A stretch of 28,507 nucleotides of DNA from an uncultured Oscillospiraceae bacterium (GCA_910589145.1 CAJUSD010000037.1:1-28507), one strand, 5' to 3'. Numbered from the stretch's first letter, positions 15,681 to 24,518 are shown. A program made the numbers and translations. Notes: a model not told the origin generated them from the sequence alone.

Positions 15681-16450
15681 GACATAACCTTAACGAATTC
15701 CGGTAAAACAACCCAAGGCGGAGATAATAATGGGTTCCACCTTCTAACCCATTCGCAGGAGAAAAAACCGTCATAATCTCCTTCTGTCAGTAAACGGACA
15801 GCTTTTTCAATGGGAATATCCCCCATACCAACCGGACAGTGTTCCACACGTTTTCCAACTAATTTAGAATCCTTAATATGAACATATCCAATCCTCTCCT
15901 TTAACCGCTGAAACGTGTTAAGAGGTTCTTCCCCACAGTACCGAAACGTATTATGTACATCCCATAAAACCTCTCCTTTACAGTCAGCCAATAAAAGAAA
16001 ACGGTTCATCTCATTGGAGTTGGAAAGTGCGCCGCTGGTTTCAACTAAAACCCGCACACCAAGCCGTTGCCCTTCCTGAAAAAGCCTCCTGTATGCCATA
16101 GCAGAGGCAGTTAAATCTACATGGGTTGGATTTGGAGCAGCAGAAATCATAACGCGAACCATTGGTATTTCAAGCTGGGCAGCGGTTTGTATCAGGAAAA
16201 GACCATTCTGCAAATCGTTTTGTTCAGCCAGGCAGACGCTTGTCGCAAGCATTACAGGGGAAGGGGACAGGGGAGTTCCCAGAGGGCTTCCCTCTGGGAA
16301 TTTAAGCTTTCCGTCAAAGTTGGTTATTTGAATGGAGTCCTCTTTTGTAACTCGAAGTTCCACTCCGTCAAAGCCATAGTGAAAGGCATAATCGCAGCAT
16401 TTCATCCAATCCCATTCTGGACAGCAGACAGTTGAAAAAGCCAGCTTCAT
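15668..16450 (-). CDS. Sugar phosphate isomerase/epimerase (xylose-isomerase-like TIM barrel)
   Basis: A 260-residue AP-endonuclease-family 2 / xylose-isomerase-like TIM barrel. Typical motifs are the N-terminal LAFSTVCCPEWDW, DGVELRV (31-37), a metal-site Glu in VLVETSGAL, WDVHNT, IGYVHIKDS and a C-terminal SCEWVRRW. Such enzymes epimerise or isomerise ketoses or inositols; the substrate cannot be read here. The ATG at 16448-16450 is favoured since GGGGG lies about 8 nt upstream; an ATG six bases earlier is too close. The last three residues and stop come from the MITE end, so the original C-terminus may have differed slightly. A terminator-like hairpin precedes the gene. Confidence 0.85.
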   Translation of the reverse strand: MKLAFSTVCCPEWDWMKCCDYAFHYGFDGVELRVTKEDSIQITNFDGKLKFPEGSPLGTPLSPSPVMLATSVCLAEQNDLQNGLFLIQTAAQLEIPMVRVMISAAPNPTHVDLTASAMAYRRLFQEGQRLGVRVLVETSGALSNSNEMNRFLLLADCKGEVLWDVHNTFRYCGEEPLNTFQRLKERIGYVHIKDSKLVGKRVEHCPVGMGDIPIEKAVRLLTEGDYDGFFSCEWVRRWNPLLSPPWVVLPEFVKVMSIFA

Positions 16451-16468
16451 AGGCATTTCCCCCTTCCC

Positions 16469-16507
16469 AAAACAAAGCCGCAGGTTATAACTTGCGGCTT
16501 TGTTTTT
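16469..16507. terminator. Terminator-like hairpin upstream of the epimerase gene
   Basis: AAAACAAAGCCGCA (from 16469) pairs with TGCGGCTTTGTTTT, about 14 bp with T-runs at both ends. It can end transcripts in either direction, for example minus-strand transcripts entering from the pseudokinase side. Confidence 0.7.
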
Positions 16508-16524
16508 GCTTTCTAAAATTCGGT

Positions 16525-16656
16525 AATAAGGGCCGCTTGTACAGTTCCTATGGGCGGGGAACTTAGAGGTATTCTTAAAACCGGAAACCTGGGTTTTATG
16601 TCCGTCTTAACTAAATAGTAACATCCACGAATTAGCAGGTTAAAAAGCCCATTATT
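16525..16656. ncRNA. Candidate structured RNA (low confidence)
   Basis: Within about 450 bases without a gene. AATAAGGGC (16525-16533) pairs with GCCC-A-TTATT (16647-16656), closing a region that holds two hairpins, GTTCC/GGAAC (16544-16548 with 16558-16562) and AAAACC/GGTTTT (16577-16582 with 16592-16597). A long closed rod with an open centre recalls 6S RNA, but I cannot confirm that or the strand. The rest of the gap up to 16903 holds repeat R4 and nothing else I can name. Confidence 0.25.
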
Positions 16657-16754
16657 CCCTTTTATAAGTTACACAAAATCTAGACTTGTTCTCCCACAGA
16701 GGGATTTTGCTTCCGCAAATAGGCTTTTTATACTTTTTAGTAAGCGGGATGGTT

Positions 16755-16865
16755 CGTGTTTAGCGGGTTCAGTTAAACTGAACTAGCGGCCAAGGGTTTT
16801 ATGGAGTGCGGCTAACTTTGCCTGCTGCACCCTTTAAACCCAACCCCTTTTTAATTTGCCTTAGG
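16755..16865 (-). repeat. Dispersed palindromic repeat, copy R4 (inverted)
   Basis: Read on the minus strand: GGCAAATTAAAAAGGGGTTG, GGGTGCAGC, CGCACTCCATAAAACCCTTG, GCCGCTAGTTCAG, matching R2 over its length. It ends in a perfect palindromic GTTCAGTT-A-AACTGAAC (16767-16783). Confidence 0.6.
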
Positions 16866-16903
16866 CTGTACCTGAATATTGGCTTTTTCCTTAATTATAA
16901 CCA

Positions 16904-18694
16904 TTAATCATCATCTGATGATCTTCTCGGGATAATGATAACAACACTTCCCGAAGCAGTAGAAGATTTTCTCTTACCAGAGGAGTAAGAACTTTCCTCT
17001 TCATCTTCAGGCTCCTCAATATCATCGGGTTCAGAAGAACTCGATGACATATCCTTACTGCGGATAATCAACATAATTTTATCTTTATTTTTTCTTACAG
17101 GGGTATCCGGCGCAATATTGGTACGTAAAACTTTCCCTTCTTCCCCTTCTTCAAAAGACTCAATCACTTGGTAATTTTCAGATGAAAACCCTGCTGCATT
17201 CAGTATTTGAATTGCCTCGTCAATCGTTCTGCCTGCAACATTGGGCATAGGGATCATAGGTGCTCCCTTGCTGACATATAGGACAACAGTTCCTTTGTTC
17301 TGCATAGGAGCTTCAGGAGCAGGAGATTGATCGAAAACAATTCCTTCTGCATATTCGTCGTTTTCTTCCTCGCGGATGCTGAAAAGGTAGTTGTCATTGT
17401 AAAGCGGCGTTCCTTGAATAATGTCTACAGTCAGCCCAATAAAGTTTGGGACTTTATTTCCGATTGAAATAGTTGGCCCGGCCGCAATATTTACACCTGA
17501 TGAGGAATTGGAAGAGGAAGGTTCTTCCGCAGAGGTAGTGGAATCAATAAACCGCAGCATAAAGTAACCTAAAACGGCAAAGGTAATTAGCATGGAAAGG
17601 ACAGCGTATAGGGCGCTGCGGCTGCGGCTGTATACTTTGTTGACTGGGGCAGGAGACGGCTCATCCTTCCGCTTTTTGGATGCAGGAGTATCTAAAGGTT
17701 CATCTGCTTTATTTGCTACATATATACTGGTTTTGCTTTCCGCTGTCTGGAGAAAACCGGAAAGCATTTCTTCTATTGATTGCAGCCTTCGGTTTACATG
17801 GTACTCTGTCGCAGATGCAATAACGTCCGATACGTTTTGAGGTACAGACGAATTCATTTGGTCACAGGGAAGCAGATTGTCATTAATCCGGCGGGTAGTG
17901 GATTGCGGAGGCATTGTCCCTGTAAGTGCTTTGTACATCACCGCCCCAACTGCGTATACGTCGGTCCACGGCCCCTGTAATCCGCTGGGGTCGTACTGTT
18001 CCGGTGCGCTGTAACCGGAAAAAAGTTCCGGTTCGATTTCACTTTGGCTGGTTCGGAGGGCTACTGTGGAAAACCCAGTAAGCCATAAACATCCCTGTTT
18101 GTCAATCAGAAGCGTTTCAGGACTGATCCCGCGATGAATAATCCCTGCATCATGTATTGACGCAAGTGTATTAAGAAGCGGTATAAATAATTTTTTTACC
18201 CGGCTCCAATTTAATTCCCCGCCGCACCGGGTAAGAAATTTTCCCAAAGGAACAGCTTGTATTCTTTGGAAAATCCCATATACTGTATTTTTTTCATGAA
18301 ACATATCAACCACGGGAATAATGCCCGAAAGCCTTCCCTGACGGCGCAGTGTTTTTAATATCCCTTCATATTCCAGCAAAAGGGTTTTATAGTTGGTTTC
18401 ACTGCCCTCGTGAATTGAAACAGAACCGTCTAAACGCCGATTGCATAATACTGCCGGCATATATTCCTGTATTTGGACCGGGGAATCAGTTTGACAATCA
18501 TATCCAAGATATGTAATAGATTCCCCATTGCTGGAAAGGCTCCGTCCTACTACATATCGTCCGCTAAGGACTGTTCTTAATGGCAAAAACGCATTATCAT
18601 GCGGCTGAGACTCGTCAAATCCACAGTTTGGGCATGGACCGTCGTTTCCCTTACGCGACATACATCCCATGCAAAGCATTCTACTATCTATCAT
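16904..18694 (-). CDS. PASTA-domain protein with a degenerate Ser/Thr kinase domain (pseudokinase)
   Basis: A 596-residue membrane protein. Order: zinc ribbon (Cys8, Cys11, Cys21, Cys24), kinase-fold domain (about 45-315), linker, one membrane helix (361-380), two PASTA repeats outside (about 412-477 and 480-546), then an acidic/serine-rich tail. PASTA domains bind cell-wall muropeptides. The kinase core lacks its key residues: the ATP-anchoring Lys is Gln76 (VQIQEYMP where relatives have VAIKEYFP), HRD is HRG (187-189), the metal-binding Asn is Thr194, and DFG is TGF (206-208). The glycine loop is also poor. The APE motif (230-232) and overall fold survive. It is probably a signalling scaffold or allosteric partner, not an active kinase. 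The upstream leader is about 250 nt. Confidence 0.88.
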   Translation of the reverse strand: MIDSRMLCMGCMSRKGNDGPCPNCGFDESQPHDNAFLPLRTVLSGRYVVGRSLSSNGESITYLGYDCQTDSPVQIQEYMPAVLCNRRLDGSVSIHEGSETNYKTLLLEYEGILKTLRRQGRLSGIIPVVDMFHEKNTVYGIFQRIQAVPLGKFLTRCGGELNWSRVKKLFIPLLNTLASIHDAGIIHRGISPETLLIDKQGCLWLTGFSTVALRTSQSEIEPELFSGYSAPEQYDPSGLQGPWTDVYAVGAVMYKALTGTMPPQSTTRRINDNLLPCDQMNSSVPQNVSDVIASATEYHVNRRLQSIEEMLSGFLQTAESKTSIYVANKADEPLDTPASKKRKDEPSPAPVNKVYSRSRSALYAVLSMLITFAVLGYFMLRFIDSTTSAEEPSSSNSSSGVNIAAGPTISIGNKVPNFIGLTVDIIQGTPLYNDNYLFSIREEENDEYAEGIVFDQSPAPEAPMQNKGTVVLYVSKGAPMIPMPNVAGRTIDEAIQILNAAGFSSENYQVIESFEEGEEGKVLRTNIAPDTPVRKNKDKIMLIIRSKDMSSSSSEPDDIEEPEDEEESSYSSGKRKSSTASGSVVIIIPRRSSDDD

Positions 18695-18953
18695 ATGGAA
18701 GTCTCACACTCCTGATTTTTCTTTAGCCGCTTTTTTCAGATTCTTGTGTCAATCTGAATTTTCTTCTACCGTTCTTCCTGACTGTAATTTATTACCCTTA
18801 CTTATTTTCTCTGATTTTCCGATTCCTATGTCTTGTTTCTCTCCGGGCCAATGCCCCCGGCTGGCTTTTCTAAAATTTCATCTCTTTTTATAGATTTTGA
18901 TATGATTTCCTACAAATTTTTGAACGGTATTTGGAAGCGCCTTATTATACTTT

Positions 18954-18982
18954 ATCATACCTTGTTTTAGGCTAAGTTGCAA
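18954..18982 (-). promoter_or_regulatory. Sigma-A promoter of the pseudokinase gene
   Basis: On the minus strand: TTGCAA (18977-18982), 17 bp, TATGAT (18954-18959). It implies a 5' leader of about 250 nt containing a CCGGG/CCCGG hairpin. A second A/T-rich -10-like box lies just downstream. Confidence 0.65.
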
Positions 18983-19230
18983 CAATTCTTTTCTGAACAT
19001 TTCTTGGAATTTTTCTGAATACTGGATTTGCATAAAGAGAGAGGCTATTTTTTAACAGCCCCTCTAATTCATTCTTTCGTATGACGTTTTTTCTTTCTTT
19101 CAATATTATATATGCCTTCCTGACCTTTTGTCAAGAGCCGCTTTCAAAAAATAACAATCTCCAAATAACGATTTTGTGAAATTTGCGTTAGCTTTCCAAT
19201 CCGCCGCTGGCTTCATACTATCCAGTACTT

Positions 19231-19339
19231 AGAGCCTATCCCAAAATGATCCGCGCCCATCCTGCCTGCGGAAAATCGTCTTGTTTGGCAAAAAATCTGA
19301 CTGCGCAGTCTGGGCACATCTGGTTCTGGGATAGGCTTT
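19231..19339. mobile_element. Small MITE-like element with AGCCTATCCCA ends
   Basis: AGCCTATCCCA (19233-19243) and TGGGATAGGCT (19327-19337) are perfect 11-bp inverted ends, extended imperfectly outward, around about 109 bp with no gene. The interior TGCGGAAAATC...CTTGT resembles part of the next element. With the element at 19411 it accounts for much of the gap 18695-19656; the rest of the gap is the A/T-rich promoter region of the pseudokinase gene. Confidence 0.6.
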
Positions 19340-19410
19340 CACGCAAATTTTCCATAATTGTATGCATTTTTGAATACTACCATAAGATATGTTTCTCTTT
19401 TAAGATTATA

Positions 19411-19573
19411 AGAACCTGTATTCACAACCGCTGCACGCCGTCTGGCTGTCCTTTTTCCCGCCATACTGCGTCGGTTTCCCTTGCCATACGTCAGTATGGC
19501 TGCGGAAAATCTCCTTGTCTGACGGGAAAAATCCTCGTCCATCCGGCATCCCTCGGTTGTGAATACAGGTTCT
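19411..19573. mobile_element. MITE with perfect 20-bp terminal inverted repeats
   Basis: AGAACCTGTATTCACAACCG (19411-19430) and its exact reverse complement (19554-19573) bound 163 bp without a gene. Inside is a further 9-bp perfect inverted repeat (GCCATACTG, 19460-19468 with 19492-19500). It ends 83 bp before dpaA. Confidence 0.85.
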
Positions 19574-19656
19574 AAAATATTCATCCGCTGTTTTTCCTTC
19601 TATGAAACACCAAACCCAAATAACTGACATATACTGGTAGCAAAGGAGGTCGTTTT

Positions 19657-20517
19657 ATGCCTGCAAACCCCACATTTGCGATAATCGGCGGTGATAGACG
19701 TTTAACCTGTCTGGCCCAGGAGATTTCACGGTCGTACCCAGTTACTTGCTGCGGCACTTCTGAATCTTTGGGCAATTTCAGACCTATTTCCGCTTTGCTA
19801 AATACAATCCAGACCTGCGACGTACTTGTTTTCCCTATGCCCTTTTCTAAGGACGGTTTTACGCTGTCTGGTACGGAAATTTCCATCGAGGAGATAATCG
19901 ATAGGATTCCTGCTGGAAAAATTCATATATTTGGGGGAAAATTTCCAAACCGTTTCAAGGCGCGTTGTACGGAACTGGATATCCCATATACGGATTGGAT
20001 GGATTCAGAACTGGTTTCGCTCCCAAATGCAGTTCTAACTGCAGAAGGGGCGATTTTAGAGGCTTTACAGCATACCCCCAACAGCCTGGCGTATACCAAC
20101 GCCGCAGTTTTGGGTTATGGGCGCTGCGGAAAAGCGCTTGCTGTCCGTCTGAAAAACCTTTGCCTACAGACAACCGTATTCGCTCGAAATCCCATTCAGC
20201 GATTAGAAGCTGAGATGGCGGGCATACAGTCGGAACCTTTGGAAAACCTGGCGGAAAAAATCGCGCAGTACGGCCTTCTTTTTAACACAATTCCAGCTAT
20301 GGTTTTAGGAAAAACAGAATGTTCCCTCCTTTCTCCTGAAACCAATCTGCTGGATTTAGCAAGTGGAGACATTGCAGAACATGTGGACATTAAAACCATT
20401 TGTTCCACTGCTGCAAACGCCGTCCTATGTCCTGGGCTTCCTGGAAAATATTTTCCAAAGGCGGCGGGACATATTTTAGCCCAGGCTGTATTAACCCAAA
20501 TGAAAACTTCCACATAA
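19657..20517 (+). CDS. dpaA: Dipicolinate synthase subunit A
   Basis: Also called SpoVFA; 286 residues. With DpaB it oxidises dihydrodipicolinate to dipicolinic acid in the mother cell, the compound that dries and protects the spore core. The N-terminal part (FAIIGGDRRLTCLAQEI) and a second nucleotide-binding fold (AAVLGYGRCGKALAVRL, about 149-165) are family hallmarks. The ATG follows AAAGGAGG. AC, 17 bp and CATATACT just upstream resemble a sigma-K promoter, the expected regulator, but would leave almost no leader, so I hold that loosely. dpaB follows after 12 bp. Confidence 0.95.
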   Translation: MPANPTFAIIGGDRRLTCLAQEISRSYPVTCCGTSESLGNFRPISALLNTIQTCDVLVFPMPFSKDGFTLSGTEISIEEIIDRIPAGKIHIFGGKFPNRFKARCTELDIPYTDWMDSELVSLPNAVLTAEGAILEALQHTPNSLAYTNAAVLGYGRCGKALAVRLKNLCLQTTVFARNPIQRLEAEMAGIQSEPLENLAEKIAQYGLLFNTIPAMVLGKTECSLLSPETNLLDLASGDIAEHVDIKTICSTAANAVLCPGLPGKYFPKAAGHILAQAVLTQMKTST

Positions 20518-20529
20518 GGAGTGTTTTAT

Positions 20530-21114
20530 ATGAATATTGCCGGCTGCAATGTTGGAATTGCGGTCACAGGTTCTTTCTGTACTTTTTCTAAAATTTATCA
20601 GGCGGTTCAGGAAATTACAGAAAAGGGAGCGTCTATTACTCCAATTTTTTCCAACAGCGTCCAAACTATCGACAGCCGTTTTGGAAAATCAAAAGACTGG
20701 ATGGATTCCTTTTCCAGCCTTTCCAAAAACCCTCCCATTTTAACCATACATGACGCGGAACCTCTCGGCCCCAAAAACCAACTGGATATCCTTCTTATTG
20801 CACCCTGTACAGGCAACACACTTGCAAAACTTGCTAACGGCATTACAGATACCCCGGTACTTATGGCGGCAAAAGGCCACTTGAGAAATAATAAACCTTT
20901 GGTGGTTTTCCTCTCCAGCAACGATTCCTTGGGAATTAACCTGAAAAACGTTGGGTTATTAATGAATATGAAAAATTTGTACTTTGTTCCTTTTGGTCAG
21001 GATAACTTTACTACCAAACCAAATTCCATGGTTTCCCACGTCGATCAGATTATTCCAACTCTGGAAGCTGCCTTGGAAGGGCGTCAGGTACAGCCAATCA
21101 TTCAATCATACTGA
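20530..21114 (+). CDS. dpaB: Dipicolinate synthase subunit B
   Basis: Also called SpoVFB; 194 residues, a flavoprotein-fold (HFCD) subunit of dipicolinate synthase. NVGIAVTGSFCTFSK near the start, LLIAPCTGNTLAKLANGITDTPV in the middle and the GHLRNNKPLV segment are typical. The ATG at 20530 has AAGGAG (20516-20521) upstream, overlapping the dpaA stop region, so the pair is one transcript. No terminator with a clear T-run follows; the next 300 bases hold repeat R5. Confidence 0.95.
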   Translation: MNIAGCNVGIAVTGSFCTFSKIYQAVQEITEKGASITPIFSNSVQTIDSRFGKSKDWMDSFSSLSKNPPILTIHDAEPLGPKNQLDILLIAPCTGNTLAKLANGITDTPVLMAAKGHLRNNKPLVVFLSSNDSLGINLKNVGLLMNMKNLYFVPFGQDNFTTKPNSMVSHVDQIIPTLEAALEGRQVQPIIQSY

Positions 21115-21174
21115 ATATGTTTGATAGACATAGCTTTTATCTATACGTCATATAAAAGTAAATATGCAGATACC

Positions 21175-21335
21175 AACAAAGGCAAATTAATAAGCTTTGA
21201 AGGACCAGGGAACTTTCCTGAAAAGTTCCCTGGCCACCAGTTCAGCTTGTTAGGGGTTAAGAAACCTGAAAATTTTTTCTTATAGCTATACCAGCAAACT
21301 GCATGTTTGCACTGATGGCATACCCTAAACAGATA
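21175..21335 (+). repeat. Dispersed palindromic repeat, copy R5 (asnB upstream region)
   Basis: GGCAAATTAATAAG, then a perfect 11-bp hairpin (21205-21215 with 21223-21233, CCAGGGAACTT), CCACCAGTTCAGC and the A/T-rich tail GAAAATTTTTTCTT shared with R1. It fills most of the gap between dpaB and asnB. No T-box features (no TGGNACC bulge) are seen upstream of asnB. Confidence 0.5.
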
Positions 21336-21423
21336 AGTATTTAGTTAAGATTTTTTCATAGAACTTATGCCAAATATTGTGACTGCGGAATATGCAAGCA
21401 GCAGATAAGGGGGAAGGATGATT

Positions 21424-23277
21424 ATGTGTGGAATTGCCGGATTTGCCGCCAGCCGTCAGGGAGCGGGCTATTTAAACAGCGCGGAAAAATTTCAAAGGCG
21501 CTTAAAGGATATGGCGGATTCCCTCCAAAGGCGAGGCCCGGATGAAAATGGAATTTACCTTACAGATTGGGTGGGCTTGGCGCATGCCCGCCTGTCCATT
21601 ATTGACTTGGAACGCGGAAAACAGCCTATGGTTCGTTCCGCAGGAGGCTATGAATTTGCAATCAGTTATAATGGGGAAATTTACAATACGAAGGAACTCC
21701 GAACTAATTTAGAAGGTAAAGGATGGAAGTTCCAGACCCATTCCGACACGGAGGTTATCCTGATAGGATACATACAATACGGTGCGCAGATAGCGGAACA
21801 TTTAAATGGGATTTTTACCTTTGCCATAGCGGATGGACGGGAAAATGCATTATACCTGTTCCGGGACCGCATGGGAGTAAAACCTTTGTTCTATACCTGC
21901 ACGGGAGAAGAAGTATTATTTGCATCGGAATTAAAAGGGCTTTTTGCTGGAGGGATCGCACCTAAAATAGACCGTCAGGGATTAAACGAAATATTCAGCA
22001 TAGGGCCTGCCAAAACACCGGGATGCGGCGTCTTTCTAGGAGTAGATGAGGTCCTGCCCGGACATTGGCTGAGAATCGGTCAGGAGGGAATACAGAATTA
22101 TCAATATTGGAAGCTGGAAAGCCGGCCCCATGAGGACAGTTGGGAAAGGACGGTTGAGAAAACTGGTTTCCTGCTGCGGGATGCAGTTAAAAGGCAGATG
22201 GTTTCGGATGTTCCTATTTGCACCTTTTTATCAGGCGGGGTAGACAGTTCCCTTGTATCATCTATCTGTGCCCAGGAATTAAAAAAACAGGGAAAGCAAC
22301 TTACCACGTTTTCTTTTGATTTTGTGGATAACAGCCGATATTTTAAGGCAAATGCCTTCCAGCCATCCCGCGACAGGCCATATGTAGAACAAATGGTGGC
22401 ATATTTGGAAACGGACCATCATTTTTTAGAATGTGGAAACGAGGATATGGTAGAATGCCTTTATAAAGCGGTAGATGCAAAAGACCTTCCAGGTATGGCG
22501 GATGTGGACGCTTCCATGTTATACTTCTGTTCCGTAGTAAAGGGATATAATAAAGTTGTCCTAACAGGGGAATGTGCAGATGAAATTTTTGGCGGATACC
22601 CATGGTTCCATAAGCCCGAATTTTTAAAGGATGACGCATTCCCGTGGTCGCCAAATGCTGCCCCGCGCCGTCAATTATTAAAGGATTCGTTAATCCAGGA
22701 ATTGGATATGGATGGGTATATCCGTTTTCGGTATGAAGAATCTGTCCGACAGACCCCTTATCTGAAAGGGGAAAGTGCTGAAGAACGGAAAAGACGTGAA
22801 ATTTCTTGGTTGAATTTGAGATGGTTCATGCAGACGCTATTAGATCGAATGGACCGTACCAGCATGTATTCAGGTTTAGAGGCAAGAGTTCCCTTTGCAG
22901 ATCACCGGATTGTCGAGTATCTTTGGAATGTCCCCTGGGAAATGAAAGCAAAAGACGGTGTGGTAAAGGGGCTTTTGAGAGAAGCCGGAAGGGGATTGGC
23001 TCCAGATGAAATTTTATTCCGCCGGAAAAGTCCTTATCCGAAAACCTATGACCCGGCTTATGAGGGGATGCTTGGAAAACAACTTTTGGAACATATTGAA
23101 CAAGGCACAGCACCAATTCTGCAATTTATTGATAAGGAAAAGACAAGACAATTTTTATCGTCACCTTCGGATTACGGCAAGCCCTGGTTTGGCCAATTAA
23201 TGGCTGGTCCACAAATGGTTGCATACTATCTGCAAATGAACGGCTGGATGGAAAAATACCATGTGGAATTTGTATAA
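21424..23277 (+). CDS. asnB: Asparagine synthase (glutamine-hydrolysing)
   Basis: A 617-residue class II amidotransferase. It makes asparagine from aspartate, ATP and glutamine-derived ammonia. The start must be the ATG at 21424 so that Cys2 becomes the N-terminal nucleophile (MCGIAGF); an ATG six bases earlier would block it. The glutaminase half (1-about 190) carries RRGPDENG, SYNGEIYN and DGRENALYLFRDRMGVKPL (in part); the synthetase half carries the ATP-pyrophosphatase loop LSGGVDSS (269-276). Family length is usual. Ribosome site GGGGGAAGG precedes. A terminator follows at 23351. Confidence 0.96.
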   Translation: MCGIAGFAASRQGAGYLNSAEKFQRRLKDMADSLQRRGPDENGIYLTDWVGLAHARLSIIDLERGKQPMVRSAGGYEFAISYNGEIYNTKELRTNLEGKGWKFQTHSDTEVILIGYIQYGAQIAEHLNGIFTFAIADGRENALYLFRDRMGVKPLFYTCTGEEVLFASELKGLFAGGIAPKIDRQGLNEIFSIGPAKTPGCGVFLGVDEVLPGHWLRIGQEGIQNYQYWKLESRPHEDSWERTVEKTGFLLRDAVKRQMVSDVPICTFLSGGVDSSLVSSICAQELKKQGKQLTTFSFDFVDNSRYFKANAFQPSRDRPYVEQMVAYLETDHHFLECGNEDMVECLYKAVDAKDLPGMADVDASMLYFCSVVKGYNKVVLTGECADEIFGGYPWFHKPEFLKDDAFPWSPNAAPRRQLLKDSLIQELDMDGYIRFRYEESVRQTPYLKGESAEERKRREISWLNLRWFMQTLLDRMDRTSMYSGLEARVPFADHRIVEYLWNVPWEMKAKDGVVKGLLREAGRGLAPDEILFRRKSPYPKTYDPAYEGMLGKQLLEHIEQGTAPILQFIDKEKTRQFLSSPSDYGKPWFGQLMAGPQMVAYYLQMNGWMEKYHVEFV

Positions 23278-23350
23278 GTGAAATTTAATTTTTAGTGTTA
23301 TATTTTGCATTTCAACTCGATCTCCGTTTCATGGATAAACAATCCAATTC

Positions 23351-23388
23351 TCCAGGCAGAAGTAAAGACTTTCTGCCTGGATTTTTTG
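23351..23388 (+). terminator. Intrinsic terminator after asnB
   Basis: An 11-bp stem (23351-23361 with 23371-23381, TCCAGGCAGAA) followed by TTTTTT. A second inverted repeat follows at 23388-23425 (GTTCATCTG with CAGATGAAC). The remaining bases to spoVT (about 440) are A/T-rich with no gene I can support. Confidence 0.9.
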
Positions 23389-23868
23389 TTCATCTGTCAT
23401 CAGAGCTGACTGGTGGCAGATGAACAGAAAAACGAAACAAGAGAGTTTCAGAATTGCTGCTTTGTCCTGATGCGTATAGGATAATCCTCTGCTCATTCAT
23501 TTTCAAAATGGACTTTGACTCATCTGATTTAAAGCCACAGTAACGTTCCCGCCAATATAGGAAACCGACAATGCTGGATAATTTAAATCTTTGATGGAAA
23601 TTTTCTGCTTCAAATCAACCAGCAGTATACGGCAGAAGAATATTGCTGATGATTCCACCAATACTTTTGAAGATAGCTATAAAAATAGGAAAATCCCATG
23701 AAGATTGGTATTATATATCCCTTTTCCTGAATCTTCTCAGATTTTCCATAAAAAAGGTATAAAACTTCCTTCAATGTAAAAACTATGTTTTGAGACGTGC
23801 CTTACAAGGGGCAGTTGATTCCGTTTACCCATTCGGAACGAAACATTTATCAAAGGAGTTTTATATAT

Positions 23869-24411
23869 ATGAAAGCTACTGGAATTGTACGCCGTATCGA
23901 CGATTTGGGAAGGGTGGTTATTCCAAAAGAAATCCGCCGTACCATGCGTATCCGCGAGGGTGACCCTCTGGAAATCTATACCGATAACGATGGTGAAGTT
24001 ATCTTTAAAAAATATTCACCTATTGGGGAAATGGCCTCCTTTGCTGGACAATACGCCGAAGTACTCAATAAAACAGCTGGCCTGCCAGTGGTGGTCTGTG
24101 ACAGAGATCATGTAATCTCTGTTGCAGGTGTTCCCAAAAAAGAACTTTTGGAACGCCGCGTTTCCCCTATGTTAGAGGAAATGATGCAGCAGCGCCGCAT
24201 CTACAAAATGGATGAAAATGAATCCAACAAACTTACTCCCGTAGAAGGCGTGGAGCGGTATGCTTTGGCACAAGCTCCTATCATTGCCTCTGGAGATGTA
24301 TTTGGTTCGGTTATGTTCCTTTGTGATGAAACAAAAACCTCATTAGAAGATACAGAAATGAAATTAATTCAAACGGCTGCTGCGTTTCTCGGCAAACAAA
24401 TGGAGGAATAA
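23869..24411 (+). CDS. spoVT: Stage V sporulation protein T
   Basis: A 180-residue transcription factor of the forespore that tunes sigma-G genes. The N-terminal AbrB/MazE-type swapped-hairpin DNA-binding domain (MKATGIVRRIDDLGRVVIPKEIRRT, in part, 1-50) and a C-terminal GAF-like domain (about 60-180) match the family and its usual length (178 aa). The ATG at 23869 has AAAGGAG (23852-23858) upstream. It is followed by a terminator, so it is monocistronic. Confidence 0.96.
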   Translation: MKATGIVRRIDDLGRVVIPKEIRRTMRIREGDPLEIYTDNDGEVIFKKYSPIGEMASFAGQYAEVLNKTAGLPVVVCDRDHVISVAGVPKKELLERRVSPMLEEMMQQRRIYKMDENESNKLTPVEGVERYALAQAPIIASGDVFGSVMFLCDETKTSLEDTEMKLIQTAAAFLGKQMEE

Positions 24412-24434
24412 AGGGCGGTTTTGTTTGACATATG

Positions 24435-24474
24435 AAAAGCGGTGAAGTACAGCAAGTTCCTTCGCCGCTTTTTT
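24435..24474 (+). terminator. Intrinsic terminator after spoVT
   Basis: A 13-bp stem with one G-U (24435-24447 with 24460-24472, AAAAGCGGTGAAG), running into TTTTTT. Confidence 0.9.
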
Positions 24475-24518
24475 ATATGCGCAACTTTTTTTATATGATT
24501 TTTCCAGCCATAATCTGC

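Noticed and set aside
19246..19630. Open frames on both strands over 19246-19630
   Set aside because: They read through the two MITE-like elements and are a by-product of the inverted repeats.
19609..19636. Firm sigma-K promoter for dpaA
   Set aside because: AC-17-CATATACT is a fair match, but the start would fall on the ribosome-binding site, so it is mentioned only as a possibility in the dpaA entry.
21115..21423. T-box leader before asnB
   Set aside because: No TGGNACC bulge, specifier stem or antiterminator pair is visible; the gap is mostly repeat R5.
23503..23676. Minus-strand open frame of 57 codons between asnB and spoVT
   Set aside because: No ATG or ribosome site, no recognisable domain, short, in A/T-rich intergenic DNA.
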